Below, piece by piece: positions 53,931 to 62,325 of a stretch of 64,000 nt of DNA (positions within the stretch are counted from its first letter, which is position 1; each line of letters begins with the position of its first letter). Made by a program: the position numbers and the translations under genes. This DNA comes from Bauldia litoralis (GTDB lineage Bacteria; Pseudomonadota; Alphaproteobacteria; Rhizobiales; Kaistiaceae), in assembly GCF_900104485.1 (NCBI RefSeq), contig NZ_FMXQ01000011.1, forward strand, positions 1 to 64,000, written 5' to 3'. The notes under the pieces were generated by a model. The model saw only the letters and a program-made list of their open reading frames with translations, did no database searches and was not told where the DNA came from.

Positions 53931-54123
53931 GGCCGGCCGCCCGGGGCGTCATCACGCGCCCTGCCCGCGGGCCATGGTCGATCGTCAGTCCTGACCGCAA
54001 CGGCCATCGGCATTTCCCCCCTGATGCAGCGGCCCGGCTCGAAAGCCGGACGCCGCGCGTCTCCATCCCCTGAGCGGCCCCGGCACTCCTCTTGCCGGCT
54101 CCTTCCCCTGCCGTTTCCGGCTT

Positions 54124-54918
54124 TTACGCCACCGGCTCCGCTTGCTTCATGAACGTTCCCGCCGGTACCTTCTCCAGCGGCTCGTAGTTGCCATAGTCCC
54201 GCACCCGCTTGAAGGGCGCGTTCTCGACCGCATTGTAGGAGCAGATGTAGCCCCAGCGATACGTGTCGGAGCGGTTGGCGTCCGAGCGGTGCAGCAGATT
54301 CGAGTCGAAGATCACCACGTCGCCGGCATCCATCTCGACATAGATGCGTTCGAAGCGCTTGAGCGCCGCTTCAAGATGCTCCTGCTCGACATTGGTCTGC
54401 TCGCCCTCGCGGATGTGGTTGAGCCGGCCGAGCTTGTGGCTGCCCTTGAGGACCTGGAGGCAGCCGTTCTCCTTCGTCGCCTTGTCGAGGGCGACGAAGA
54501 TGCTCATCATCTCCGGTGCAAGGCAGCCGTAGTTGTACCAGTAGCCGAAATCCTGGTGCCACTCCCAGGCGCCGCCCTCGTTGGGCTGCTTCATCGTCAT
54601 CTTGTGGCTGTAGAGATAGACCGGTTTGCCAATCGCATCCTCGGCGAGATCGACCATCCGCTCGTCGCGGGCGAGGAATCCATACTGGTCGTCCTCGGCT
54701 CGGGTCCACATCTTGAGAAGCGTCGTCTTGCCTTCCTTGTCGCCCTTGGACATGACCGACCCGGATTTGTTTTCGGCCTCCAATTGACGGCGCGCCGTAT
54801 CGCGGAACGCGCCGACTTCGGCCGGGCTCAGGAGGCCCTTGCGGATGATGAAGCCGTCCCGCTGGTAGGCAAGCGCTTCGTCGTCGGTCATCGCCATCAT
54901 CGTCTTGTCCTCGGTCAT
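54124..54918 (-). CDS. Phytanoyl-CoA dioxygenase (PhyH)-family protein
   Basis: A 264-residue non-haem iron, 2-oxoglutarate-dependent oxygenase. The iron ligands H121 and D123 (WEWHQDFGYW) and distal H210 (FDSNLLHRSDAN) are present, with arginines after H210 to hold 2-oxoglutarate. I start at ATG 54918, since the frame upstream is unrelated. It is divergent from an AraC regulator over 111 bp, so induction by the substrate is likely. Members hydroxylate small amino compounds or catabolic intermediates; the substrate is unknown. Confidence 0.9.
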   Translation of the reverse strand: MTEDKTMMAMTDDEALAYQRDGFIIRKGLLSPAEVGAFRDTARRQLEAENKSGSVMSKGDKEGKTTLLKMWTRAEDDQYGFLARDERMVDLAEDAIGKPVYLYSHKMTMKQPNEGGAWEWHQDFGYWYNYGCLAPEMMSIFVALDKATKENGCLQVLKGSHKLGRLNHIREGEQTNVEQEHLEAALKRFERIYVEMDAGDVVIFDSNLLHRSDANRSDTYRWGYICSYNAVENAPFKRVRDYGNYEPLEKVPAGTFMKQAEPVA

Positions 54919-55029
54919 GGCCGGTCGCTTTTCCGGGCGCGGCGACGGGCGATTGCCGCGTCGCAGACGCCAGGAAAGATCGGATCCTGTGCATTTCGAA
55001 CACAGTAAATCCGCACCAAGCACCGGGAA
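54919..55029. promoter_or_regulatory. Divergent promoter region, PhyH-family and AraC genes
   Basis: A 111-bp spacer between two divergent starts. Position alone suggests the AraC binding site; I see no clear repeat. Confidence 0.35.
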
Positions 55030-55917
55030 ATGGACAATCTGAGCCACCATTTGTATAAATCGCGCATGCGTGGCGAGACGGATTTCATCGAGAGTCATCA
55101 CTACGTGCCGGAGCCCGGATGGACGCGCATGGCCTTCAGCGTGCTGCGCGCCGGCAAGGTGGCTGCCGCCCCCGATTACGGCATCCGACGGCGCCGGCAT
55201 GCGGGCCAGGACATCCTGTTTTGTCTCTCCGGCGCCGGGACGGTCGAAACCGGCGGCGAGAATTTTGCGGTCGGAGCCGGGCAACTGGCCTGGCTGGCCA
55301 ACGAGCGACCCCATGCCCATGTCGCCGACCCGGACCGGCCCTGGACGCTTCTCTGGTTCCGCCTCGACGGCCCCGACCTGATCGCGCTTCGCGAAAACCT
55401 TTTCGGCGGCCGGCCGGCGCCCGCCCCGATCCTCGGCGCGACCGCGCTGATCGCCTGGTTCGAGCGCCTGTTCGTTGCGCTGGGGAGCCGCGAAGCGGGG
55501 CTGGACTGGCGGCTTAACCAGGCGGTCGGCGAATTCCTGACGATGGTCGACCAGTCGCTTGCCACGCCGGCCATGCCCGACATGCTCGCCGAACTGACCG
55601 CCGCGATCCGCAGCGAACCGTCACGCCCATGGACGGCGGAGGAATTGTCGTCGATCAGTGGCGTCAGCCCCTCGCAGGTTCGGCGCTTGTTTGCCAGGTA
55701 CCTGCGGACCAGTCCGCGCCGCTGGTTGACGCGCGAGCGCCTGATCCATGCCCAAACGCTGATCGTCCGGAATCGGCATTCCCTGGCCGAGATCGCCGAA
55801 CAATCCGGCTTCTGCGACGTTTATCATTTCAGTCGCGAGTTCAAGCGATCCACCGGCGTCTCGCCGGGCGCGTGGCGGCGCAGCGAAATCGGCGAGACCG
55901 GACGGCGGCCGACGTAG
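55030..55917 (+). CDS. AraC-family transcriptional regulator
   Basis: A 295-residue regulator. Residues ~40-130 form a cupin-like ligand domain (HAGQDILFCLSGAGTVETGG), and ~185-290 the double helix-turn-helix (TAEELSSISGVSPSQVRRLF, then LAEIAEQSGFCDVYHFSREF) with the AraC signature ending GVSPGAWRR. It is divergent from the PhyH-family oxygenase gene and likely activates it in response to its substrate. Confidence 0.92.
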   Translation: MDNLSHHLYKSRMRGETDFIESHHYVPEPGWTRMAFSVLRAGKVAAAPDYGIRRRRHAGQDILFCLSGAGTVETGGENFAVGAGQLAWLANERPHAHVADPDRPWTLLWFRLDGPDLIALRENLFGGRPAPAPILGATALIAWFERLFVALGSREAGLDWRLNQAVGEFLTMVDQSLATPAMPDMLAELTAAIRSEPSRPWTAEELSSISGVSPSQVRRLFARYLRTSPRRWLTRERLIHAQTLIVRNRHSLAEIAEQSGFCDVYHFSREFKRSTGVSPGAWRRSEIGETGRRPT

Positions 55918-56268
55918 TTTGCGATTGCGGTTCGAACGTCCCACTGGTCCTTGCCGGACGAGTGTCTCAACCATGAATGGTATTCAACGATAGATGCACT
56001 CATTTGTCGATCATAGATGGGACGTGAGAATGATCAAAATCCCGCAGTATCGGTGATTGGTGGAGCTTGAAATGGCTCAAGCCAGCCAGAGTGCTTGACA
56101 AGACAAGCGATCCGGCCGACGGAAGGCCCACATTAAAGTCGGACACTTGAGTCCACCGTCCGCGATTTATGATCGCCCCCGCATGGACCGAACTTGAGAA
56201 AGCACCAAGCGTCCGCCCGTCCTCCGGCGGGTACGTGCGCGATACCGAGACAGGACCCGGCTAGACAA
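55918..56268. promoter_or_regulatory. Upstream region of the SorC regulator with two matching inverted repeats
   Basis: A 351-bp gene-free region, richer in A and T than its surroundings. Two inverted repeats have the same arms 28 bp apart: GCTTGA-N6-TCAAGC at 56065-56082 and GCTTG-N6-CAAGC at 56093-56108. Paired sites of this kind suit a tetrameric SorC-type regulator binding its own promoter; this is inference. Confidence 0.45.
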
Positions 56269-57207
56269 ATGGTGGCTGCGCGAGATCAGGAAGCGATTAT
56301 TCGCATCGCTCGAATGCGCTACGAGGAAAAGAGGTCGCAGCAGGAGATCGCCAGACATCTGGGGGTTTCCACATCGACGGTCAGTCGATCGTTGCGACAG
56401 GCGATGGCGCTTGGCTTCGTCGAGATTCGCGTTGTGCCGCAGTCGACCCGGCGCAACGACTATGAGCGACTCCTTCAGGAGCGCTTCGGCCTGGAGACAG
56501 TGATCGTCGTCGCCTCCGGCAACGAGGAAAGCGCCACGCTCGAGACGCTGGGCCGCGCCGTTGCCGACTACCTGATGACACTGCTCCGCCCCGACGCCGT
56601 GATCGGCGTCTCGGACGGTCGGACCACGGCAGCGGTTGCGCGCCATGTTCGCCGCACAGACTTGTCCGGCATCGAAGTCGTTCCGTTGATCGGCGGTGTC
56701 GGCGGGGCGAAACTGCCAACCCACCCCTACGAGGTCGCCTTGACCCTGGCCCATGGACTGGGGGTCGCCAACCGGCCGCTGCCGGTACCCGCCGCCGTCG
56801 ACAGCGAAGAAACCGCCGCCGCGTTGCTGGCCTCCCCGATCGTCCGTACGGCATTCGAGGTGATAGCCCGCTGTGATGTCGCGTTGGTCGGTGTCGGCAC
56901 CATCTCCAAGGACGCGGCAATCGTCCGCCATGGTGTGGTCAGCGCCGAGGACATGGAAACGGCGCGCACGCAACTGAAGGCGGCCGGCACGGTCTGCGCG
57001 CGATTCTACGACAGCAAGGGCGCGTCCATCCCGTCATGGATCGACAGTCGGATGCTGACGGTCACGATCGAGCAACTGAAGGCCGTTCCGTGGCGTCTCG
57101 GCGTGGCCATCGGGGCGAGCAAGGTCAGCGCGATGAAAGCCGCCCTCGACGGAGGATTGTTCAACGTGCTCGGCACGGACGAGCAGACTGCCGCCGCGCT
57201 GCTGTAG
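56269..57207 (+). CDS. SorC-family sugar-binding transcriptional regulator
   Basis: A 312-residue SorC/DeoR-type regulator. Residues ~10-50 hold the helix-turn-helix (YEEKRSQQEIARHLGVSTST, VSRSLRQA), and ~60-312 the sugar-phosphate-binding domain with VIGVSDGRTTAAVA and VEVVPLIGG-type motifs. The frame opens at 56194, but ATG 56269 gives the family's normal N-terminus and length. No sugar operon follows directly, so its targets may be itself or distant genes such as rbsK/rbsD (inference). Confidence 0.88.
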   Translation: MVAARDQEAIIRIARMRYEEKRSQQEIARHLGVSTSTVSRSLRQAMALGFVEIRVVPQSTRRNDYERLLQERFGLETVIVVASGNEESATLETLGRAVADYLMTLLRPDAVIGVSDGRTTAAVARHVRRTDLSGIEVVPLIGGVGGAKLPTHPYEVALTLAHGLGVANRPLPVPAAVDSEETAAALLASPIVRTAFEVIARCDVALVGVGTISKDAAIVRHGVVSAEDMETARTQLKAAGTVCARFYDSKGASIPSWIDSRMLTVTIEQLKAVPWRLGVAIGASKVSAMKAALDGGLFNVLGTDEQTAAALL

Positions 57208-57322
57208 ACGCGATCGCCATGGAACCAGAACGGTCCCTGCCCGTTGACATAGATTAGCGCATCCCGGGCTGATCGGCCCGCTTTTGCGACCAACAGGCCG
57301 CCCGCGGGGGCGAGGAGCGAGC

Positions 57323-57919
57323 GTGGACTTTCGACAGCTAGAGCGGCGCATCGTCGTCAGTACACGGTACCTGACGTTCATCGCCGTGGTCGGATCCCTG
57401 GCGGGATCCCTGCTGATGTTCATGCTCGGCCTCTTCAACATCTACGAGGCCTTTGTCGGCGGACTGCGGGTGCGAGACGACGAACCCGGGCAGTTCGGGA
57501 CCGGCGCAGTGATCAGCGTCATCGAAGGGCTCGACCGCTTCCTGATCGCGATCGTCCTCCTCTACTTCGGCTACGGCGTCTATTCGCTCTTCATCCATCC
57601 CGGCGAGCCTGAAGAAAGGTTTGCCCTCCCCGACTGGCTGCGGGTCAAGCAGATCGGGCAGCTGAAACAAGTGGTGGCCGAGGTCATCATCGTTGTCCTC
57701 TTCGTGCTGTTCCTGCGCGCCGCCCTGGAAGCGTTTCACGAGCCCAACGCCGCCCTGACCTGGCGTCAGATTGCATCTCTCGCCCTGCTGCCGGTCAGCA
57801 TCGTCCTGCTTTCGCTCTCCCTTCATCTGGTCAAGCTGCACCCCAAACCCCCGGTGGACCACGCGCATCCGAAGCCGGCAGCCCGGAAGGATGCCCGCGA
57901 CGAGGAGCGGCCGGACTGA
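57323..57919 (+). CDS. YqhA-family (UPF0114) membrane protein
   Basis: A 198-residue inner-membrane protein with GTG 57323 behind a gaggagcgag site; an upstream frame start at 57284 adds 13 basic residues. It has about four membrane helices (YLTFIAVVGSLAGSLLMFML, FLIAIVLLYFGYGVYSLFI, VVAEVIIVVLFVLFLRAAL, and one near the end). The FGYGVYSLF and LLPVSIVLL stretches fit the YqhA family, whose function is unknown. The tail is polar and His/Pro-rich (HPKPPVDHAHPKP), possibly metal-binding. It is convergent with the RidA gene. Confidence 0.82.
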   Translation: MDFRQLERRIVVSTRYLTFIAVVGSLAGSLLMFMLGLFNIYEAFVGGLRVRDDEPGQFGTGAVISVIEGLDRFLIAIVLLYFGYGVYSLFIHPGEPEERFALPDWLRVKQIGQLKQVVAEVIIVVLFVLFLRAALEAFHEPNAALTWRQIASLALLPVSIVLLSLSLHLVKLHPKPPVDHAHPKPAARKDARDEERPD

Positions 57920-57932
57920 TCGCGGCAGTGGG

Positions 57933-58310
57933 CTACAGGGCGGCGATGGCGTCGATCTCGACCTTGATGCCGTCGAGCCCGGCCTGGACGGTGCTGCGGG
58001 CTGGCAGGTGGCTGCCGAAGACGGCGCGATACGCGGCATCGAAGCGGTCGAAGTCGGCGATATCGGCGAGATAACAGGTGCATTTGAGCACCCTGTCGAG
58101 GTCGCTGCCGGCGGCCCGCAGAAGTTCCTGGATGTTGCGCAGCGTCCGCTCGGTTTCCTCCTCGATCGTGCCGGGGATCGTCGTGCCGGCGCTGTCGATC
58201 GACCCCTGCCCGGAGACGAAGACGAGATCGCGCCACACCAGCGCCGGCGCGTAGCCGCCGGTCGCCGTGGCGGCGTTCGGGGTTTCGATGCGGGTGAAGG
58301 GATCGGACAC
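57933..58310 (-). CDS. ridA: RidA-family protein
   Basis: A 125-residue YjgF/YER057c/UK114-family trimer subunit with GTG start 58310. RidA proteins hydrolyse reactive enamine or imine intermediates to carbonyls and ammonia. The conserved VFVSGQGSID, LKCTCYLADIADFDRF and the Arg-containing ARSTVQAGL region are recognisable. It is the last gene of the Pot-type operon, 29 bp after the formamidase-like gene, so it may clear an imine made from the imported amine or amide. Confidence 0.9.
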   Translation of the reverse strand: MSDPFTRIETPNAATATGGYAPALVWRDLVFVSGQGSIDSAGTTIPGTIEEETERTLRNIQELLRAAGSDLDRVLKCTCYLADIADFDRFDAAYRAVFGSHLPARSTVQAGLDGIKVEIDAIAAL

Positions 58311-58339
58311 GGGTTGCGGGCCTCCTCAAGACTGATGGA

Positions 58340-60505
58340 TCAGGTTTTCGGCGCGCCGGGCAGCGGCCCGCCGAGGAAAGCGTCGATGACGTTGCCGGTG
58401 ATCCGCGACGTGTCGCTGTCATAGCCCGACGCCGACAAGGTCGCCGACCAGATGATCGAGCCGGCCGAAAACACCGCGCCGCCCTCCGGCCCATGCATGA
58501 ACAGGATATCCGACTGGATGCCGGATCGCGGGTCCGAGCCGCCCTGCCACGGATTGATCTGGGCGAAGCACTCGATCGCTGCCTGATAGGCGTCGGTGAA
58601 GCCCCTGGTCGATGCCAGCACCACCGCATGCGGCGGCGTGCCGTTCATGACATCCGCCTTGTCGACCTCGAAGCCGGCGGCGCCATGGCCGAGCACCAGC
58701 GACCGGCCGGCGCCGACCACCGCGTCGTCGACACCCTGGAATATCCACGAAAATTCGGGCGCAAAGCTTGCCTCGCTGCGATGGTAGGCAGCCCCGCGGT
58801 CGAAGCCCTGGCCGGTGAAGGCGACGCCAAGCCGGTCGTTCGGCGGCCGGCCGCGATCGCGCCACAGCCCGCCACGCTCACCGGTGACGCTAACCGTTTC
58901 CTCGCCGGGGTCGCCGGCCCAGGTGCGGGTGCCGGCGTAGCGGCGGACCTCGATCACGTCGGGTTCGTCCTCGGCGACGCCGGTCACCCAGTAGAAGCCG
59001 TTGCCGCCGAGATAGAGGAAACGGCCGCCGCGATCGAGCCAGTCGTCGCGGGCGTCGAGCATCGGCGTCGTCCAGTATTCGGGATGGCTGCCGGAAACCA
59101 CCACCCTGTGCGGATCAAGGGCGGACGCTCCTTCATGGTGGAGCAGGTCGTCGGTGATGACGTCGAAGGCGTAGCCCTTTGTCGTCAGCCAGTCGATCAG
59201 GTGAAGGTCGGCGGCGAACTGGTGTGGCGCATCGAAGGTCCGGCACCGCGCCTTCGGCCGGAAGTCGATGATCGGCCGGCGGCGCGAGCCATAGGCGATG
59301 CCGCTGCCGTCGCGGTGGACATCGTAGAGGCTCTTCAGGCCGTTCTCGGCGACATAGGCATAGCGCTCCGGCGTGATCCCCATGTCCTGGAGCGGCGACA
59401 TGCCGACCGCGTCGCCGACCTCCAGCGACTCGTTGGCATAGGCGAGGTAGCTCATTGTCGGCATCAGTACGGCCAGCCGCTCGGCACCTGCCCCGCCGCG
59501 CGGCGGACAGACGAAGAACGGCAGGTAGTCTTCCGCGTCGCCGGACCTCAGCCGCAGGGCGTAGACACCCGACTTGAGATCGTCCGGAATTGCGAAGCTA
59601 TGGCTGACCGGCCAGCCGACGTCGGAAACGTCGTCGTCGTGGAAGTGGATGGCGTCATGGGTCTCCGGCAGGGGCGCGGTCGAATTGGTCGCGCCCGGCC
59701 AGTCCGGTCCGGTCATCATCCGGGCCGGACGGTTGAGCGTGCGGCCGTCCGGCGAGCCGTCGACACCGACAAGCGACGCGGTCCCGGCCTTGGCGGCAAA
59801 GTCCCAGGCAGCGATGGTCGCGTCGCCAGCGTCGAGAATGCGCGGCCGGGCGATCTTGCCGTTGTAGACTTCGATGGGACGCGGCCCGTCATCCGCTGCT
59901 TCCAGGGCACCGGCGGCGAAGAGCAGGCGGCCGTCCGCATCCGCGATGGCACCACCGAACGCGCCCTCGACGCGGTCGACGCCACCCGCTTCCGGCGACC
60001 AGCGCTTCGGCTGGACGGTCAGGCTGGCGCGACCGGCGGCGCGGTCGACGGCCAGCCGGACCCGGTACCATTGACGAAGCACGACGGGGCGCTGGCTGCG
60101 AAGCGGATCCGGGCCCGCGCCGACGCATTCGACATGGCCATCGGCGGCGAGAAAGAGGCCGAAGGCGGCGCCGCCGTCGCCGGACGGCCAGGCCATGAGC
60201 CCCTGCCGGTCGGGGCCGGGCAAGGTCGGCCGAATCCACATGTCGAGCGTGAAGGACCCGGCGGGCATCGGACAATCGACGACGCCGCAGGACCCCTTGC
60301 GGATGATCCGCGGTGCGCCGGCATGAACCCCGTCGAGACTGCTGTCGAGCTCGATTTCCTTGAAGCCGGGCCCGCGCGGATTCTCGTCGCCATGGATCAG
60401 CCGGACCAGCCGCGCCTCGTAGGTCGGCGCGACGCTGTGGACGTGAAACGTCATCGTCTCGCCCGGCCGCACCGACCAGCGATCGCTATAGCCCGTCAGG
60501 TTCAT
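58340..60505 (-). CDS. N,N-dimethylformamidase large-subunit-like protein
   Basis: A 721-residue protein matching the large (beta) subunit of N,N-dimethylformamidase. The N-terminal GYSDRWSVRPGETMTFHV and RLIHGDENPRGPGFKE are family hallmarks, a LamG-like domain (~80-215) follows (FTLDMWIRPTLPGPDRQGLM), and the C-terminal half holds VVVSGSHPEYWTTPML and LGGNGFYWVTG, where the iron-binding Glu and Tyr residues of the family lie. The known enzyme hydrolyses DMF to dimethylamine and formate and needs a small alpha subunit, which is not encoded nearby. It sits 17 bp after the importer permease and likely acts on the imported amide. Confidence 0.85.
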   Translation of the reverse strand: MNLTGYSDRWSVRPGETMTFHVHSVAPTYEARLVRLIHGDENPRGPGFKEIELDSSLDGVHAGAPRIIRKGSCGVVDCPMPAGSFTLDMWIRPTLPGPDRQGLMAWPSGDGGAAFGLFLAADGHVECVGAGPDPLRSQRPVVLRQWYRVRLAVDRAAGRASLTVQPKRWSPEAGGVDRVEGAFGGAIADADGRLLFAAGALEAADDGPRPIEVYNGKIARPRILDAGDATIAAWDFAAKAGTASLVGVDGSPDGRTLNRPARMMTGPDWPGATNSTAPLPETHDAIHFHDDDVSDVGWPVSHSFAIPDDLKSGVYALRLRSGDAEDYLPFFVCPPRGGAGAERLAVLMPTMSYLAYANESLEVGDAVGMSPLQDMGITPERYAYVAENGLKSLYDVHRDGSGIAYGSRRRPIIDFRPKARCRTFDAPHQFAADLHLIDWLTTKGYAFDVITDDLLHHEGASALDPHRVVVSGSHPEYWTTPMLDARDDWLDRGGRFLYLGGNGFYWVTGVAEDEPDVIEVRRYAGTRTWAGDPGEETVSVTGERGGLWRDRGRPPNDRLGVAFTGQGFDRGAAYHRSEASFAPEFSWIFQGVDDAVVGAGRSLVLGHGAAGFEVDKADVMNGTPPHAVVLASTRGFTDAYQAAIECFAQINPWQGGSDPRSGIQSDILFMHGPEGGAVFSAGSIIWSATLSASGYDSDTSRITGNVIDAFLGGPLPGAPKT

Positions 60506-60522
60506 GAATCATCGTCCTCGGG

Positions 60523-61341
60523 TCAGTTGCTTCGCATCAGGATACGCGTTGCGATCAGGATAAGCACGAAGCTCGCCGCCATGATGATCGCGCTGAGGGC
60601 ATAGATCAGGGAAACCTGCGAGCTGTGCGCCGCCGACGCGGTCCAGATGTAATAAGGCAGCGTGGTAATGCCGCCGCGCGTGTAGAGGGTGCGCGGCAGC
60701 TCGTTGAAGGAGAGCAGGAAACTGAAGAAGACCGAGGCGGTGATACCCGGCTTGAGGAGCGGCAGTTCGATATCGACGAACTGCCGGTATCGATCGGCGC
60801 CAAGGTCCCTGGCGGCCTCCAGCAGGCGATGATCGAAACGCACCGAAACGATGAGGATGCACAGCAGCGCGAAGGGCAGCGCCCAGATGAAATGGACCAG
60901 CACCACCGACCAGAAGCCGGTGCGGATGCCGAGCAGGCCGCGATAGAAGAACAGGACGGCGATGCCGACCAGTATCCCCGGCATGACGAGGACCGACAGG
61001 TAGGCGACCAGCAGCCCGCCGCGCCGACGGATCAGCGGCAGCATCCGCCCGATGATCACCGCCGCGGTGGTCGCCAGCAGCGAGACCAGCAGGCCAATTG
61101 CGACGCTGGTGATCAGCGGCCCGACCCAGCGCGCGTTCTCGCCCTCGAACAGGGCGAAATACCACTCGAGCGTCATCGGCCAGGGAATGCCGGACAGCGG
61201 CCGGGCGCTGAAGGAGAGGAGCGCCAGGCCGGCGATCGGCGCATAGAGCAGGACCAGCGCGATCGCGCCAAGCAGAACCGCCAGCGCCGCGGTCGTCCCG
61301 GTGAAGATGCCAGCCGGATTGCGCCGCGCGCCGCCGCTCAT
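60523..61341 (-). CDS. Spermidine/putrescine-type ABC transporter permease (PotC-like)
   Basis: A 272-residue inner-membrane permease with about six membrane helices and the EAA loop LLEAARDLGADRYRQFVDIE. ATG 61341 overlaps the stop of the other permease (ATGA); the open frame continues upstream but is not membrane-like there. It forms the pore with the PotB-like protein. Confidence 0.92.
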   Translation of the reverse strand: MSGGARRNPAGIFTGTTAALAVLLGAIALVLLYAPIAGLALLSFSARPLSGIPWPMTLEWYFALFEGENARWVGPLITSVAIGLLVSLLATTAAVIIGRMLPLIRRRGGLLVAYLSVLVMPGILVGIAVLFFYRGLLGIRTGFWSVVLVHFIWALPFALLCILIVSVRFDHRLLEAARDLGADRYRQFVDIELPLLKPGITASVFFSFLLSFNELPRTLYTRGGITTLPYYIWTASAAHSSQVSLIYALSAIIMAASFVLILIATRILMRSN

Positions 61342-62258
61342 TGCTTCATCCCCGCGAAAATGTCGGGGCCGCCGCCACGCCGGCGAAGCGCAAGGCCGAT
61401 CAACACCGCGGTCAGGATGAAGACGCCGAGCAGCGTGCTGCCGAGCGCCGCCGCGGCAGGGAAATTCATCGCGCGGATGAGGTCGTCGAAGCCTTCGGCG
61501 ATCAGCGAGACCTGTCCGCCGCCAAGCAGCGTCGAGGCGATATTGTCGCCGAGCATCGGGATCGCGGTGAAGATGACCCCGGCGGCGATGCCCGGCATCG
61601 CCAGCGGCAGGACAACGTGCCGCAAGGTCTGCGCGGCGGTCGCGCCGAGGTCGCGGCTCGCCTTGATCAGCTCGTCGTCGATCAGCGACACGGAGATGAA
61701 GATCGGCCAGACCATCGATGGGAAATACGGGCCGATCAGGCCGATGTGGATGGCGAATTCGGAGAAGAGCAGCCAGTCGACCGGCGCGTCGGTGATGCCG
61801 CTCGACATCAGCGCCGTGTTGATCAGCCCCTCGCGCCCGAGGATCGGCCGCCAGACGATCGTCCGCGCCGCCGGGGAGAGAAAGAACGGCACCACGAGGA
61901 AGACGAGCAGGATCGACTTGGTCCACCCCTCGCGCAGTCCCTTCGCCAGCCACAGCGCGAAGGGAAAGGCGAGAACGAACTCGATCGCGGTGACGACGGC
62001 GACGATGCGTAGCGTCCGCAGGACCGTCTCGATCCGGTAATCGACGAAGATGTCGGCATAGGGCTGGAACGAAACCGTCCAGATGAAGCTCAGGCCCCGG
62101 CCCTGGAGGACGGAAATGACGATCAGGGAGAGAATGGGAAGGAGAACGCCGACCACCCAAAGGACGGTCAGCGCAGCGACGGCGGCGCGCTCAAGCGAAA
62201 CCGCCCGCGGCCGGCGCGGGGCTGCAGTAGTTCCGGCAGCAATCGGTTCGGCGGACAA
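61338..62258 (-). CDS. Spermidine/putrescine-type ABC transporter permease (PotB-like)
   Basis: A 306-residue permease with six membrane helices and the EAA loop LIKASRDLGATAAQTLRHVV. I start at TTG 62258, after an acggag site and clear of the binding-protein gene; earlier starts would overlap that gene in a non-membrane region. The N-terminal ~30 residues are Arg/Ala-rich and cytoplasmic. The start is uncertain by a few dozen codons. Confidence 0.9.
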   Translation of the reverse strand: MSAEPIAAGTTAAPRRPRAVSLERAAVAALTVLWVVGVLLPILSLIVISVLQGRGLSFIWTVSFQPYADIFVDYRIETVLRTLRIVAVVTAIEFVLAFPFALWLAKGLREGWTKSILLVFLVVPFFLSPAARTIVWRPILGREGLINTALMSSGITDAPVDWLLFSEFAIHIGLIGPYFPSMVWPIFISVSLIDDELIKASRDLGATAAQTLRHVVLPLAMPGIAAGVIFTAIPMLGDNIASTLLGGGQVSLIAEGFDDLIRAMNFPAAAALGSTLLGVFILTAVLIGLALRRRGGGPDIFAGMKQ

Positions 62259-62281
62259 GGCGCGCTCCGTCTCAGGTGGAT

Positions 62282-62315
62282 AGCGGCGGGGGTGGGAGAA
62301 CAGGCCCCCGCCGCT
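62282..62315 (-). promoter_or_regulatory. Intercistronic hairpin after the Pot-type binding-protein gene
   Basis: agcggcggggg (62282-62292) and cccccgccgct (62305-62315) form a perfect 11-bp stem with a 12-nt loop, between the binding-protein stop and the PotB-like start. No T-run follows in the minus direction. Confidence 0.65.
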
Positions 62316-62325
62316 GCCCGTCGGA

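Noticed and set aside
54034-54049. ccggct-N4-agccgg hairpin between rbsK and the PhyH-family gene as a terminator
   Set aside because: The stem is only 6 bp and there is no T-run on either strand.
58493-60604. Antisense open frame of 703 codons opposite the formamidase-like gene
   Set aside because: Shadow of a gene with strong family motifs; no ribosome-binding site or recognisable domain.
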